Shown: positions 16,425 to 25,321 of the stretch, in pieces | Position numbering within the stretch: position 1 is the first letter of the stretch | Layout: every line of letters starts with the position of its first letter | Assembly (NCBI GenBank): GCA_905480095.1 | Contig: CAJQPF010000011.1 | Span: 1-58,537, forward strand | From: an uncultured Flavobacteriales bacterium | GTDB taxonomy: Bacteria; Bacteroidota; Bacteroidia; Flavobacteriales_D; Sanyastnellaceae | Reading direction: 5' to 3' | DNA length: 58,537 nt | Notes under the pieces: generated by a model | The model's database searches: none | The model's input: the letters and a program-made list of their open reading frames with translations, nothing else | Told to the model about the DNA's origin: nothing | Translations under genes and position numbers: made by a program

Positions 16425-17654
16425 ATGAAGGCCCAAAACAGATCATCCTTAAGAGTTGCCATTGTCGGAGGAGGCGCTGCTGGCTTCTTTGCCGCATTCT
16501 CTGTGAAAGAACATCACAGAGATGCCAAAGTGGTCATTTTTGAGAAATCAAACAAAATTTTAGCAAAGGTTAAAATTTCTGGAGGTGGCCGATGTAACGT
16601 CACGAACGCCTGCTTCAGTGCAAGTCAACTTTCTAAATTTTATCCCCGGGGTGAAAAAGAAATGAAAAAGGCATTCTCTGTTTTTCAGGCAAAAGACACC
16701 GTTGAATGGTTTGAAAAACGAGGTGTCAGTCTCAAGGCCGAATCAGACAACAGGATGTTTCCCATCACCGATGATTCACAAACAATCATTGATTGTTTTC
16801 TAGAGGAAGCCAAATCAAAAAACATTCAACTTTTAAAGCTCAGCCCTATTTCGAAAATAATACCTGAAAAAATGGGCTACACATTGCACCACAACGCGGC
16901 CAAGGAACACTTCGACAAAGTCATCATTGCCACCGGAGGAAGTCCCAAGGAAAGTGGCACGTATTGGATTCGTCAATTAGGTCTTTCTATATCACCACCC
17001 GTACCCTCACTGTTTACATTTAACATTCCTGGAGATCAAGTGAAAACATTGATGGGATTGGTTGTGGAAAATGCTACTGTAAGAATACAGGGCACTAAAC
17101 TTAAATATTCTGGGCCCGTTCTCATTACACATTGGGGCATGAGTGGCCCTGCGGTTTTAAAATTATCCGCATGGGGTGCAAAATTGCTTGCAGAAAAGAA
17201 GTACCAGTTTAAAATTCAAATCAACTGGTTGTCAATAAAAAGTGAAGAAGAAGCACACGATATTTTAAAGAAGGCGGATGCAAGTATTCGCGCAAAAAAA
17301 ATCATGAATGCAAATCCGTTTGGCCTCCCAAATAGAATGTGGGCCTTCCTCCTACAGAAGGTGAAGATCAATCCGGATATGAAATGGTTTGATCTTTCAA
17401 AAAAGAATCTAAATCAACTTCTTAATACTTTGCTTAACGATATTTACGACGTTTCTGGGAAGACCACTTTTAAGGAAGAATTTGTCACGTGTGGGGGGGT
17501 GAAATTGTCTGAAATCGACATGACATCTATGGAAAGCAAAGCCCTGAAGAATCTATATTTTGCAGGTGAGGTCATGGATGTAGATGGGATCACTGGAGGC
17601 TTCAATTTTCAAGCCGCTTGGACGACGGGCTACATCGCAGGACAACTGAAATAG
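16425..17654 (+). CDS. HI0933-type FAD/NAD(P)-dependent flavoprotein
   Basis: The protein has 409 residues. The N-terminal dinucleotide-binding motif is VAIVGGGAAGFFAAF with the acidic end of strand 2 in VVIFEKS. The family signature KVKISGGGRCNVTNA follows, and the C-terminal FAD motif is NLYFAGEVMDVDGITGGFNFQAAWTTGYIAG. This is the HI0933/YhiN (BaiN-like) family, cytoplasmic oxidoreductases whose physiological reaction is mostly unknown. A -7-like TAACTTG at 16410-16416 lies 8 bases before the ATG. The array of terminators upstream would isolate it from read-through. It converges with queG across 17 bases. Confidence 0.88.
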   Translation: MKAQNRSSLRVAIVGGGAAGFFAAFSVKEHHRDAKVVIFEKSNKILAKVKISGGGRCNVTNACFSASQLSKFYPRGEKEMKKAFSVFQAKDTVEWFEKRGVSLKAESDNRMFPITDDSQTIIDCFLEEAKSKNIQLLKLSPISKIIPEKMGYTLHHNAAKEHFDKVIIATGGSPKESGTYWIRQLGLSISPPVPSLFTFNIPGDQVKTLMGLVVENATVRIQGTKLKYSGPVLITHWGMSGPAVLKLSAWGAKLLAEKKYQFKIQINWLSIKSEEEAHDILKKADASIRAKKIMNANPFGLPNRMWAFLLQKVKINPDMKWFDLSKKNLNQLLNTLLNDIYDVSGKTTFKEEFVTCGGVKLSEIDMTSMESKALKNLYFAGEVMDVDGITGGFNFQAAWTTGYIAGQLK

Positions 17655-17671
17655 TGGGCGTTTTTTCTAGG

Positions 17672-18616
17672 TCAATTTTTTCTAGAAATGAACGCAATGT
17701 TCCTTTTTAGACCTTCAAAACCTGTTCTCTTGACCGGGCTGTCTTTGAATGTTTTATTGAAGACGTCTTCCGTTAAATCCATCCATTCTGTTTGACCCAT
17801 TTCGAGCAGGCCGGCTTTGGGTTTAAATGCTTCCTCAAGTGTCCTTTCTGAATGCCTGTTCCAAGGACAAACCTCTTGGCAAACATCACACCCGAAGATC
17901 CAATTGTCGAGTTTTCCGGCATAGGGTTCCGGGATCGCACCCTTTAACTCAATGGTGAAATAACTAATGCACTTCGAACCATCCACAACATATGGTTTTA
18001 TGATTGCACCTGTGGGGCAGGCATCGAGACATTTGGTACAATCGCCACAATGATCCAAAACCGGACCATCCGCCACCAGGTCAATATCCAACATCATTTC
18101 AGCTAAGAAAAAATAACTTCCTCTTTTTTTTGAGATTAAAAGGGAGTGCTTACCGATCCAACCAAGGCCTGACTGCTCTGCCCAAGCGCGCTCCATGACA
18201 GGTGCGGAATCCACAAAGACCCTTCCATCTACTTGACCCCACTCCGCTCTGGCTTGTTTTAAGAGCTCCTTTAGTTTCCACTTGATGACATGGTGATAAT
18301 CCTTACCCAATGCATATTGAGAGATTCTAGGCGCGCCTTTTTGCTCGGCCACATCGGGGTTGTGATAATTAAATAGCAAACTCACAACACTCTTCGTGCC
18401 CGGGACGAGCTTTCTTGGATCGAGACGTTTGTCAAAGTGGCCTTCCATGTATGTCATCTCCCCGTGCATACCCTCTTTAAGCCACTGAGCCAATCTTGGT
18501 GCTTCTTCCACCAACTCGCGTGCTTGTGACACCCCCACTGAAGTAAATCCCAACTCCAAAGCTTTTGCTTTAAGCCAAACAGTTCTTTTCTGTGCCAAAT
18601 GTGTCTCTCGAGACAT
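17672..18616 (-). CDS. queG: Epoxyqueuosine reductase
   Basis: The protein has 314 residues from the ATG at 18616, chosen because it lies 4 bases after the ruvB stop and gives the usual N-terminus (an upstream start would overlap ruvB). QueG reduces epoxyqueuosine to queuosine in tRNA, the last step of Q34 modification, using cobalamin and two 4Fe-4S clusters. The conserved VFVDSAPVMERAWAEQSGLGWIGKHS, the cluster motif CGDCTKCLDACPTGAI, and the second set CDVCQEVCPWN are all present. It lacks the C-terminal HEAT repeat extension of longer homologues, as is usual in this phylum. It is co-transcribed with ruvB. Confidence 0.93.
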   Translation of the reverse strand: MSRETHLAQKRTVWLKAKALELGFTSVGVSQARELVEEAPRLAQWLKEGMHGEMTYMEGHFDKRLDPRKLVPGTKSVVSLLFNYHNPDVAEQKGAPRISQYALGKDYHHVIKWKLKELLKQARAEWGQVDGRVFVDSAPVMERAWAEQSGLGWIGKHSLLISKKRGSYFFLAEMMLDIDLVADGPVLDHCGDCTKCLDACPTGAIIKPYVVDGSKCISYFTIELKGAIPEPYAGKLDNWIFGCDVCQEVCPWNRHSERTLEEAFKPKAGLLEMGQTEWMDLTEDVFNKTFKDSPVKRTGFEGLKRNIAFISRKN

Positions 18617-18620
18617 CGCG

Positions 18621-19652
18621 TTAATCGAATAAACTCCCAGACTTGGCGCTTGGCGTACGTCCCAAATGCTCAAATGCTGCTTTTGTTGCCTGTCTTCCCC
18701 TTTGCGTTCTTACCAAAAAGCCTTCCTGTATGAGGAATGGCTCATACACCTCTTCAAGGGTTCCTGCATTTTCTCCTATGGCAGTGGCCAGTGTCGTCAT
18801 GCCTACTGGCCCACCTGCAAATTTATCTATCAGTGCCGACAATATCCGATTGTCCATCTCATCCAATCCGCGTTTATCTACTTGCAACGCATCGAGCGCA
18901 TAATCTGTCACCTCAGTGGTAATCGTTCCATCACCTTTTATTTGGGCAAAATCTCGGACCCTCCGCAAAAGCGCATTTGCAATCCTCGGGGTTCCTCGGC
19001 TTCGAGAAGCAATTTCATGTGCTGCAGCGAGATCATGCGAAATATCTAAGATCCCAGCACTCCGTTCAACGATGTCTGTCAGCGTTTTCGTGTCGTAATA
19101 CTGCAGCCTAAGATTTATGCCAAACCTGGCTCTAAGCGGAGCTGTTAAGAGCCCTGATCGTGTTGTCGCGCCTATGAGTGTAAAGGGATTCAAATCAATT
19201 TGTACGGTTCTCGCATTTGGACCAGAGTCAATGACCAAGTCAATCCTATAATCCTCCATTGCACTGTATAGGTATTCTTCAACAACAGCACTGAGCCTGT
19301 GAATCTCGTCTATAAAAAGAATGTCATTAACCTCTAAGCTGGTAAGTAATCCCGCAAGATCACCTGGCTTGTCAAGCACTGGTCCTGACGTTGTACGGAT
19401 TTTCACCCCCATTTCATTCGCAACAATGTTTGCAAGTGTCGTCTTCCCTAATCCTGGAGGTCCATGAAGTAGAAGGTGATCTAGGGATTCATCGCGCTGC
19501 CGGGCCGCTGCAACAAATATCTGCAGGTTGTCCATCGCTGCACGTTGACCTGTGAAATCTTCAAACTGTGCAGGTCTTAGCACACGTTCGAATTCAATAT
19601 CCGAACGGTGTGCATCACTGTCTCTCATGTCAAACTCTTCGTTTGGCTCCAT
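18621..19652 (-). CDS. ruvB: Holliday junction branch-migration helicase RuvB
   Basis: The protein has 343 residues, the standard length. Walker A is GPPGLGKTT (64-72), Walker B is [10 protein letters not shown], sensor 1 is [19 protein letters not shown], and the arginine-finger and winged-helix regions follow ([36 protein letters not shown]). RuvB is the hexameric motor that drives branch migration with RuvA. Upstream of the ATG the minus strand reads TAACTTGC then ACAC, a possible -7 element at leaderless distance. The cox operon terminator lies 16 bases upstream of the start, so ruvB-queG is a separate transcript. The family assignment is secure. Confidence 0.96.
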   Translation of the reverse strand: MEPNEEFDMRDSDAHRSDIEFERVLRPAQFEDFTGQRAAMDNLQIFVAAARQRDESLDHLLLHGPPGLGKTTLANIVANEMGVKIRTTSGPVLDKPGDLAGLLTSLEVNDILFIDEIHRLSAVVEEYLYSAMEDYRIDLVIDSGPNARTVQIDLNPFTLIGATTRSGLLTAPLRARFGINLRLQYYDTKTLTDIVERSAGILDISHDLAAAHEIASRSRGTPRIANALLRRVRDFAQIKGDGTITTEVTDYALDALQVDKRGLDEMDNRILSALIDKFAGGPVGMTTLATAIGENAGTLEEVYEPFLIQEGFLVRTQRGRQATKAAFEHLGRTPSAKSGSLFD

Positions 19653-19668
19653 GTGTGCAAGTTAATCG

Positions 19669-19703
19669 AAAAGAAAAACCCCTCGAAAAGATATCGAGGG
19701 GTT
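19669..19703 (-). terminator. Terminator of the act-cox operon
   Basis: AACCCCTCG (19677-19685) and CGAGGGGTT (19695-19703) form a perfect 9-bp stem. Read on the minus strand, the stem is followed by TTTTTCTT. It lies between the coxA stop and the ruvB start and ends the respiratory operon. Confidence 0.9.
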
Positions 19704-19728
19704 TATAACATTTTATCAAGAATGAGAA

Positions 19729-21480
19729 TCAGTGTCCGACCTCCCCATCTTTAAGAGGGGTCGTCTGCAACACAAAGTCTTCATCATGCGCGGGGTTGCT
19801 GTAATCATATGCCCAACGATGCACCTCTGGCAATGCGCCCGGCCAATTGCCATGTATATGTTCTACAGGAGTAGTCCACTCCAAAGTATTTGATTTCCAA
19901 GGATTCTGAGTTGCTGTTTGACCTCTGAAAATGCTGTAAAAGAAGTTGAACATGAAAACCAACTGAGCCAGTGCGCCAACAATCGCAAACGTCGAAATAA
20001 TCGGCTGAAGGTCTGTCACTGAATCAAGGAAATCGAAACTCGTTGAATCATAATACCTTCGAGGCGCTCCAGCCAAACCGACAAAGTGCATCGGGAAGAA
20101 TACGCCGTATCCGCACACAATCGTAAACCAGAAATGAACATAACCCATCTTGGTATTCATCATCCTTCCAAACAACTTGGAGAACCAATGGTAAACACCT
20201 GCAAACATGCCAAAGATCGCCGAAAGACCCATCACTATATGGAAGTGCCCGACCACGAAATATGTGTCATGAACTGTCACGTCGAGTGCCGAATCTGCAA
20301 GAATAATACCTGTCAATCCTCCTGTGACGAACGTGCTCACAAGACCTATACTAAAGAGCATGGCTGGTGTCAATCGGATATTTCCTCTCCAAAGCGTTGT
20401 GATGTAGTTAAACGCCTTCACAGCTGAAGGAATCGCAATAAGTAAGGTGGTGAATACAAATACAGATCCCAGGAATGGATTCATTCCCGTGACAAACATG
20501 TGGTGTGCCCAAACAATAAAAGATAAAAATCCAATCGCAATAATCGAGCCTACCATGGCCTTGTATCCGAAGATCGGTTTGCGAGAATTCGTCGCGATCA
20601 CTTCTGAACTGATCCCTAAAGCAGGAAGCAGAACAATGTAAACCTCTGGGTGACCTAGGAACCAGAAAAGGTGCTGATAAAGAATCGGAGATCCACCAGT
20701 GGCGTCTAATGCTTCACCTCCAATGAAGATGTCGCTTAAGTAAAACGCTGTCCCCATCATTCTGTCCATCAGAAGTAAGACGATTGCTGAAACCAAAACA
20801 GGGAAAGAAAGCACACCGAGAATAGCTGTCACAAAAAACGCCCAAATGGTGAGAGGCAAACGGGTCATGCTTAACCCCTTTGTTCTCAAGTTGATAATTG
20901 TAACAATGTAGTTAAGTGATCCCAAGAGAGAAGAAACCACGAACAAAGTCATGGACAAGAGCCAGAGGGTCATTCCCATTCCAGAACCAGGCATGGCCTG
21001 AGGCAATGCACTTAAAGGAGGGTAAATTGTCCATCCCCCAGATGCTGCGCCGCCCTCTACAAAAAGCGAGAAAATCATCACGACACATGAAATCACAAAA
21101 AACCAGTAGCTCAGCATATTAAGGAAGCCCGAAGCCATATCTCTTGCGCCAATTTGCAGTGGAATAAGAAGATTAGAGAATGTCCCTGACAAGCCTGCGG
21201 TTAAAACAAAGAACACCATAATTGTTCCGTGAATTGTAACAAGCGCCAAGTAGGCATTTCTATCTAAAACGCCTCCTGGAGCCCATTTGCCCAGGAACGT
21301 TTCAAGAATTGCGAAACTCTCTCCTGGCCAACCCAGTTGAAGTCGAAAAAGAATGGACATCGATACACCCAGAATTCCCATAACGATTGCTGTTATGAGG
21401 AATTGCTTAGAGATCATCTTGTGATCGTATGTAAAAATATACTTCGAAATGAAGCTTTCCTTATGATTGATATTTCCCAT
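19729..21480 (-). CDS. coxA: Cytochrome c oxidase subunit I
   Basis: The protein has 583 residues with about 12 membrane helices. It is the haem-copper catalytic subunit that reduces O2 and pumps protons. Ligand residues are visible: first haem a His in VTIHGTIMVFF (H84), the CuB His and cross-linked Tyr in WFLGHPEVYIVLLP, the two CuB His in VWAHHMFVTG, and the haem His pair in VVGHFHIVMG. The HPEVYI motif with the Tyr, and the adjacent CuA-bearing subunit II, fit the A-type family. It starts 2 bases after coxB and is the last gene of the eight-gene respiratory operon. Confidence 0.95.
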   Translation of the reverse strand: MGNINHKESFISKYIFTYDHKMISKQFLITAIVMGILGVSMSILFRLQLGWPGESFAILETFLGKWAPGGVLDRNAYLALVTIHGTIMVFFVLTAGLSGTFSNLLIPLQIGARDMASGFLNMLSYWFFVISCVVMIFSLFVEGGAASGGWTIYPPLSALPQAMPGSGMGMTLWLLSMTLFVVSSLLGSLNYIVTIINLRTKGLSMTRLPLTIWAFFVTAILGVLSFPVLVSAIVLLLMDRMMGTAFYLSDIFIGGEALDATGGSPILYQHLFWFLGHPEVYIVLLPALGISSEVIATNSRKPIFGYKAMVGSIIAIGFLSFIVWAHHMFVTGMNPFLGSVFVFTTLLIAIPSAVKAFNYITTLWRGNIRLTPAMLFSIGLVSTFVTGGLTGIILADSALDVTVHDTYFVVGHFHIVMGLSAIFGMFAGVYHWFSKLFGRMMNTKMGYVHFWFTIVCGYGVFFPMHFVGLAGAPRRYYDSTSFDFLDSVTDLQPIISTFAIVGALAQLVFMFNFFYSIFRGQTATQNPWKSNTLEWTTPVEHIHGNWPGALPEVHRWAYDYSNPAHDEDFVLQTTPLKDGEVGH

Positions 21481-21482
21481 AA

Positions 21483-22826
21483 TCAGTTCTTTTCGGCCAT
21501 GTAAACTTTCTGCTCAGAGAGCCAAGCATCGTATTCTTCTTGTGTCTCAACCACAATGGTCATCTGCATATTAAAGTGGGCAGAGCCACAAACTTTATTA
21601 CAGAGAAGGATGTAGTTGAAGTCAGGATTGTCGAGGATGGTACGCATACTGTCCGTTGTAATCGTCGTTTCTATTTTAAAACGCGTGGGCAGTCCAGGAA
21701 CCGTGTTCATCTGCGCTCTAAAGTGAGGCATAAATGCCGAATGAAGTACATCTCTTGATCGGAAAATAAATTCAATTTCTCTTCCAATGGGAAGGTGAAA
21801 TTCTGATTTGACAATCCGATCGTCATTTCCAACCTCCCATGCATCTAAACCTTCTCCTACTTCATAATTCTTAAGTTCTAGAATACGTTGACGGTGACGC
21901 TTGAGGCGGTATATTTTATCTTCCTTGGCCTCATATGCAGCATCAGTCATGACTGTAGCATTACCTGAATTAAGAAGATCCTCAATCGCCGCAAGTCGCA
22001 TTTCTAGGTTGTCCTTATACCCCTCTGACATCTCATGATGAGCGTCGTCATGATCTGCATGGCCATGGTCTGCATGTCCATGGTCATCTGATGGATGAAG
22101 TGTATTTTCGAGCTCAACTTTTTCCGCCAAAAGATGACCTTTCTCAACAGTAAGTTCATCATTTAATTTGGCAATCTTGTCTTCAATTTTAAGAAGGGCC
22201 TGATCTATTCCTTCCTGGGTAACGATACCAAGGGGATTTAATGGTGTAATTAGGTTGAAGTTCGTAGATCCAAATTCATCATTGTCCCCAGCGTAGCGCG
22301 CCGTCCAATCAAACTGTTTTGAATAGAGCTCCACGCGAAGAGAATCATCAGAGGCTGGACCAGTCATTTCTGACCATGTCTGAAGACCGTAAATAATAAT
22401 AACCGCTAAAACAATAGATGGGATAACGGTCCAAATAACTTCGAGACGCGTATCATGCGGGAAGAAGTGCGCTTTTCTATTCTTATCAAATCTGTACTTA
22501 AATGAGAATATAAAAATGAGTGCATTGACAACAAAGAACACAACAATGACAAGCGCTAAATTATAGCCCATTAACATATCTACAGCCTCTCCATGAAGAG
22601 ATGCAGAAGGTGGTAAATAATCACCATAACGAACGAATTGCCAAATCGTGGTGCCAAATAAGACAAACATAAATACAATCCAGAGTGAACCCTGTAAGCG
22701 GGTATCCGCCTCAGAAATATCCTCTTCACGATGTCCACGAAGACGTGCAGAGAGTTGGTAGATTTTAGCCAATTGAGCTACGGCTATGATGCCTACCACT
22801 GTGACTAAAAGTATGAGAAGTTTCAT
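21483..22826 (-). CDS. coxB: Cytochrome c oxidase subunit II with His-rich insertion
   Basis: The protein has 447 residues. It provides the CuA electron-entry site: H362 in VLHSAFMPH, then C409, C413, H417 and M420 in CNKVCGSAHFNMQM. There are membrane segments near residues 1-20, 45-65, 85-110 and 128-148, one or two more than the classic pair. Between the first beta strands of the cupredoxin domain and the CuA region lies an insertion (about 200-330) with predicted coiled-coil stretches and a His/Asp-rich run at 244-265 containing a repeated HGHAD. Flavobacterial CoxB often has a shorter insertion here; the His run looks unusual. No haem c motif is fused to it, so electrons presumably arrive from ActE/ActA. 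Confidence 0.93.
   Translation of the reverse strand: MKLLILLVTVVGIIAVAQLAKIYQLSARLRGHREEDISEADTRLQGSLWIVFMFVLFGTTIWQFVRYGDYLPPSASLHGEAVDMLMGYNLALVIVVFFVVNALIFIFSFKYRFDKNRKAHFFPHDTRLEVIWTVIPSIVLAVIIIYGLQTWSEMTGPASDDSLRVELYSKQFDWTARYAGDNDEFGSTNFNLITPLNPLGIVTQEGIDQALLKIEDKIAKLNDELTVEKGHLLAEKVELENTLHPSDDHGHADHGHADHDDAHHEMSEGYKDNLEMRLAAIEDLLNSGNATVMTDAAYEAKEDKIYRLKRHRQRILELKNYEVGEGLDAWEVGNDDRIVKSEFHLPIGREIEFIFRSRDVLHSAFMPHFRAQMNTVPGLPTRFKIETTITTDSMRTILDNPDFNYILLCNKVCGSAHFNMQMTIVVETQEEYDAWLSEQKVYMAEKN
22049..22093 (-). repeat. 15-bp tandem repeat encoding HGHAD units in coxB
   Basis: Three units (22049-22063, 22064-22078, 22079-22093) share CATGG/A-TCTGCATG. The first two differ at only two positions; the third has diverged. 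The period is a multiple of three, so it encodes the repeated HGHAD peptide without changing frame. Confidence 0.7.
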
Positions 22827-22847
22827 TCGTTAGCTTCGTTTTCTGGG

Positions 22848-24104
22848 TCAGTAATGTAATTCCTTTGATTCCTCAAGCATGGGATGATTCTTGGCGATCA
22901 GTGGAGCTTTTGAGAGCGTCGATAATGTTCTGTTAACGAACAATCCAAGGAAACCAAGGAACAATCCGACTTCAAAAAAACCAAAAACATTGTGGTTAAA
23001 CATTGTTCCTGGAATGACCAAGAGATATACATCCGCGAAGTGACCTACAAATATGAGGAAAGCAACTGGAAGTATAAATTTGGGATTCCTTTTTGTGTCT
23101 CTAGAGATTAAGACCAGAAAAGGAACCACAAAGTTGATTAAAAACATGAGGATGAATGGAACTTTATAATCTGTGAACACTCGACTCACATAGTAAGTTA
23201 CTTCTTCAGGAATATTTGAATACCAAATGAGCATAAACTGACTGAAGAAAAGGTAACTCCACAACATCGAGATTGCAAACATCCATTTCCCCAAATCGTG
23301 CATGTGACTGTTCGAAATTTCTTGAAAGTACCCTTGTGTTCTCAACCAAAGAATCGTGACGTGGGTAAAGATGATCATCGCGACCCACATGCCCGAAAAC
23401 AAATACCATCCATAAAGTGTACTAAACCAGTGAGGGTCAATCGACATCAGCCAATCCCAAGATAGCGTAGAAGAGAACACTGCAAAAAACACCAAGAATA
23501 GGGCGCTGCGGCGGAAAATCTTATAGTGTAAATCGAGGTTAGGCGCCTTATCTTCTTGAAGAGACCATTTGCGGAATAACATCGCAAAACCTAGGAATGT
23601 TGTGAGGTAAATGATTGTACGTAACCAGAAGAACCAGCCTGAGAAATATCCTTTCTTTCCTGCAATGATGTGATCGTAGTTCGGATTCACAACAGCACCT
23701 GTAACTTCTTTGTCAACGTAAGTGGTCACGCCCCCTTCTACGGTCATAAACTCATGATAAAGTGAGGTGTCCATCCAATGATACAAGTGGTGTAAGTCCA
23801 ATTGTCCAGCCAACAGAACCATGACGATAACAGCCGCACCATAGGGCATATACCCAAACATGGCTTCTAAGAATCGTTTAATGACAACGGACCAAGCACT
23901 TTCTGTAGCATATTGAAGTGCATAGAAAAACAGTGCTGCCAAAGAAATAGAAAAATAGAAAAATCCGTTTACAAGTAAATTCGCCCACCATCTTTGGTGA
24001 TGATCAGAATGGTCTGTTAGATATCCTCCAACAAGAGCGATTAACCCCACAGCCATTAAGACTTGAGTAATCAGCTTAGCACGTCCTTCAAATTTGAATT
24101 CCAT
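22848..24104 (-). CDS. actF: Alternative complex III subunit ActF (quinol-binding membrane subunit)
   Basis: The protein has 418 residues with about ten membrane helices. It begins MEFKFEGRAKLITQVLMAVGLIAL, as ActF and its paralogue ActC-like subunits do. His-rich membrane-edge segments (DLHHLYHWMD, LSWDWLMSIDPHWFSTLYGWYLF) are conserved in the family. In alternative complex III, ActF pairs with ActC in the membrane; ActC carries the main quinol site. The gene ends 21 bases ahead of coxB and starts 2 bases after actE, inside the operon. Confidence 0.92.
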   Translation of the reverse strand: MEFKFEGRAKLITQVLMAVGLIALVGGYLTDHSDHHQRWWANLLVNGFFYFSISLAALFFYALQYATESAWSVVIKRFLEAMFGYMPYGAAVIVMVLLAGQLDLHHLYHWMDTSLYHEFMTVEGGVTTYVDKEVTGAVVNPNYDHIIAGKKGYFSGWFFWLRTIIYLTTFLGFAMLFRKWSLQEDKAPNLDLHYKIFRRSALFLVFFAVFSSTLSWDWLMSIDPHWFSTLYGWYLFSGMWVAMIIFTHVTILWLRTQGYFQEISNSHMHDLGKWMFAISMLWSYLFFSQFMLIWYSNIPEEVTYYVSRVFTDYKVPFILMFLINFVVPFLVLISRDTKRNPKFILPVAFLIFVGHFADVYLLVIPGTMFNHNVFGFFEVGLFLGFLGLFVNRTLSTLSKAPLIAKNHPMLEESKELHY

Positions 24105-24106
24105 GG

Positions 24107-24781
24107 TTAGTTGTTATTTTGATTTTCAGTCATTGCCTCCGCACCATCTTCGTTAAAGGAAGGCATCTCCCCCCCATTTTGCATGACTTTAATGTATTGT
24201 ATAATCTGCCAAAGCCCTTTGGGAGAAATCTGAGATGCATGAGAACCCATGAGACCTTTTCCATACATTAAGGTGTGATACATCTTTCCTTCTGGCAGGT
24301 CTTTCAACTTCGCTGAGAAATCGGGAATACCAAGGATATGGCCATTCTTAGAAATGGCACCATCTCCTTTTCCTGTCTCGCCATGACAATGAGAACACAT
24401 TAACCCAAAAGTTAACGCTCCGGCCTCAATGTTTTCTAGAGTTGTAGGTAGTGGAGAACGATTCTCTTTTCCCGCCATTTCATAGCCCTCTGGCGTATTT
24501 GAATAAGGGTATGGAAGGCCAAACGCCTTGTCATCTCCTTGAAATGCAATTGAGCCTGCAACAGGCTTGCGTGCACTTTGCTGGTTGCGTTGAGACACCG
24601 CCACTTCCTCAGTCACATAGTACGGGTCCTCGCCATAATCAACGTAAGCTTCAATCGCAGGAGATCTATACATGTCAGGCATGTATTCCACTCCTGGACT
24701 ATTTGGATCTGTTGTGCATGAAGTCACCATAGCAAAAGCTACAATCACTAAAGTGGTGTGTTGTATTGTTTTGTACATCAT
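24107..24781 (-). CDS. actE: Alternative complex III subunit ActE (monohaem cytochrome c)
   Basis: The protein has 224 residues. It is a lipoprotein with signal MMYKTIQHTTLVIVAFAMVTSC. One haem c site, CSHCH, follows the helix FGLMCSHCHGETGKGDG, and the axial Met probably lies in YGKGLMGSHASQ. ActE is the periplasmic cytochrome that passes electrons from the pentahaem ActA to the oxidase. The start ATGATG overlaps the actD stop (TGA), so translation is coupled. The N-terminal segment SPGVEYMPDMYRSPAIEAYVDY is the conserved ActE lead-in. Confidence 0.93.
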   Translation of the reverse strand: MMYKTIQHTTLVIVAFAMVTSCTTDPNSPGVEYMPDMYRSPAIEAYVDYGEDPYYVTEEVAVSQRNQQSARKPVAGSIAFQGDDKAFGLPYPYSNTPEGYEMAGKENRSPLPTTLENIEAGALTFGLMCSHCHGETGKGDGAISKNGHILGIPDFSAKLKDLPEGKMYHTLMYGKGLMGSHASQISPKGLWQIIQYIKVMQNGGEMPSFNEDGAEAMTENQNNN

Positions 24782-25317
24782 GATTCCTTCACGTCTTTGA
24801 TGCTTAGTTCGAAAACATCCGTCTTCTTAATTTCCGATTCAAGATCCTGAGCATTCATACTATTTGTATCGGTCGTAATCTCCATGACGAACTTGTCATC
24901 AGTCGTTCTGGGATCAGGGTTTGTCGCAGGCATCCCAGGGAGTGTTCCATTGCGGAGAAGATATGTAATGACCATGCCATGGGCTGCACAGAAGACTGAG
25001 AACTCAAATGATACAGGGATGAAGGCTGGTAAATTTTCTAGAAAAGAAAAACTTGGCTTTCCCCCGATATTCATAGGCCAATCAGATATCATGGTATACC
25101 ACATAAAGAAGACTGCCAATGACAAGCCTGTCATGGCATACATGAAAGATGCAATTGCCAATCGGGTACGCTTAATTCCAATAACAGGGTCTATCCCGTG
25201 AATGGGAAATGGTGAATAAACTTCGTTTACATGTATGCCCTTGCTTACAAGTTCACGCGCAGCCACCAGTAGCTTTTCGTCGTCGTCGTACATGACGTGG
25301 AATACCTTTTTCATCAT
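24778..25317 (-). CDS. actD: Alternative complex III subunit ActD (DUF3341)
   Basis: The protein has 179 residues from the ATG at 25317, 4 bases after the actC stop; a longer start at 25353 would overlap actC by 32 bases. It begins MMKKVFHVMYDDDEKLLVAARELVSKG, the cytoplasmic domain of DUF3341. Two membrane helices follow (RLAIASFMYAMTGLSLAVFFMWY and FIPVSFEFSVFCAAHGMVITYLL). The motif VYSPFPIHGID is typical. ActD is a structural subunit of the complex with no cofactor. The C-terminal tail is acidic and variable. Confidence 0.93.
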   Translation of the reverse strand: MMKKVFHVMYDDDEKLLVAARELVSKGIHVNEVYSPFPIHGIDPVIGIKRTRLAIASFMYAMTGLSLAVFFMWYTMISDWPMNIGGKPSFSFLENLPAFIPVSFEFSVFCAAHGMVITYLLRNGTLPGMPATNPDPRTTDDKFVMEITTDTNSMNAQDLESEIKKTDVFELSIKDVKES

Positions 25318-25321
25318 GGTA

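Noticed and set aside
16249-16497. Minus-strand reading frame with repeated KKPSCLVA-like peptide
   Set aside because: It is a by-product of the 38-bp array (period not a multiple of three, one 37-base unit) and runs into the flavoprotein gene.
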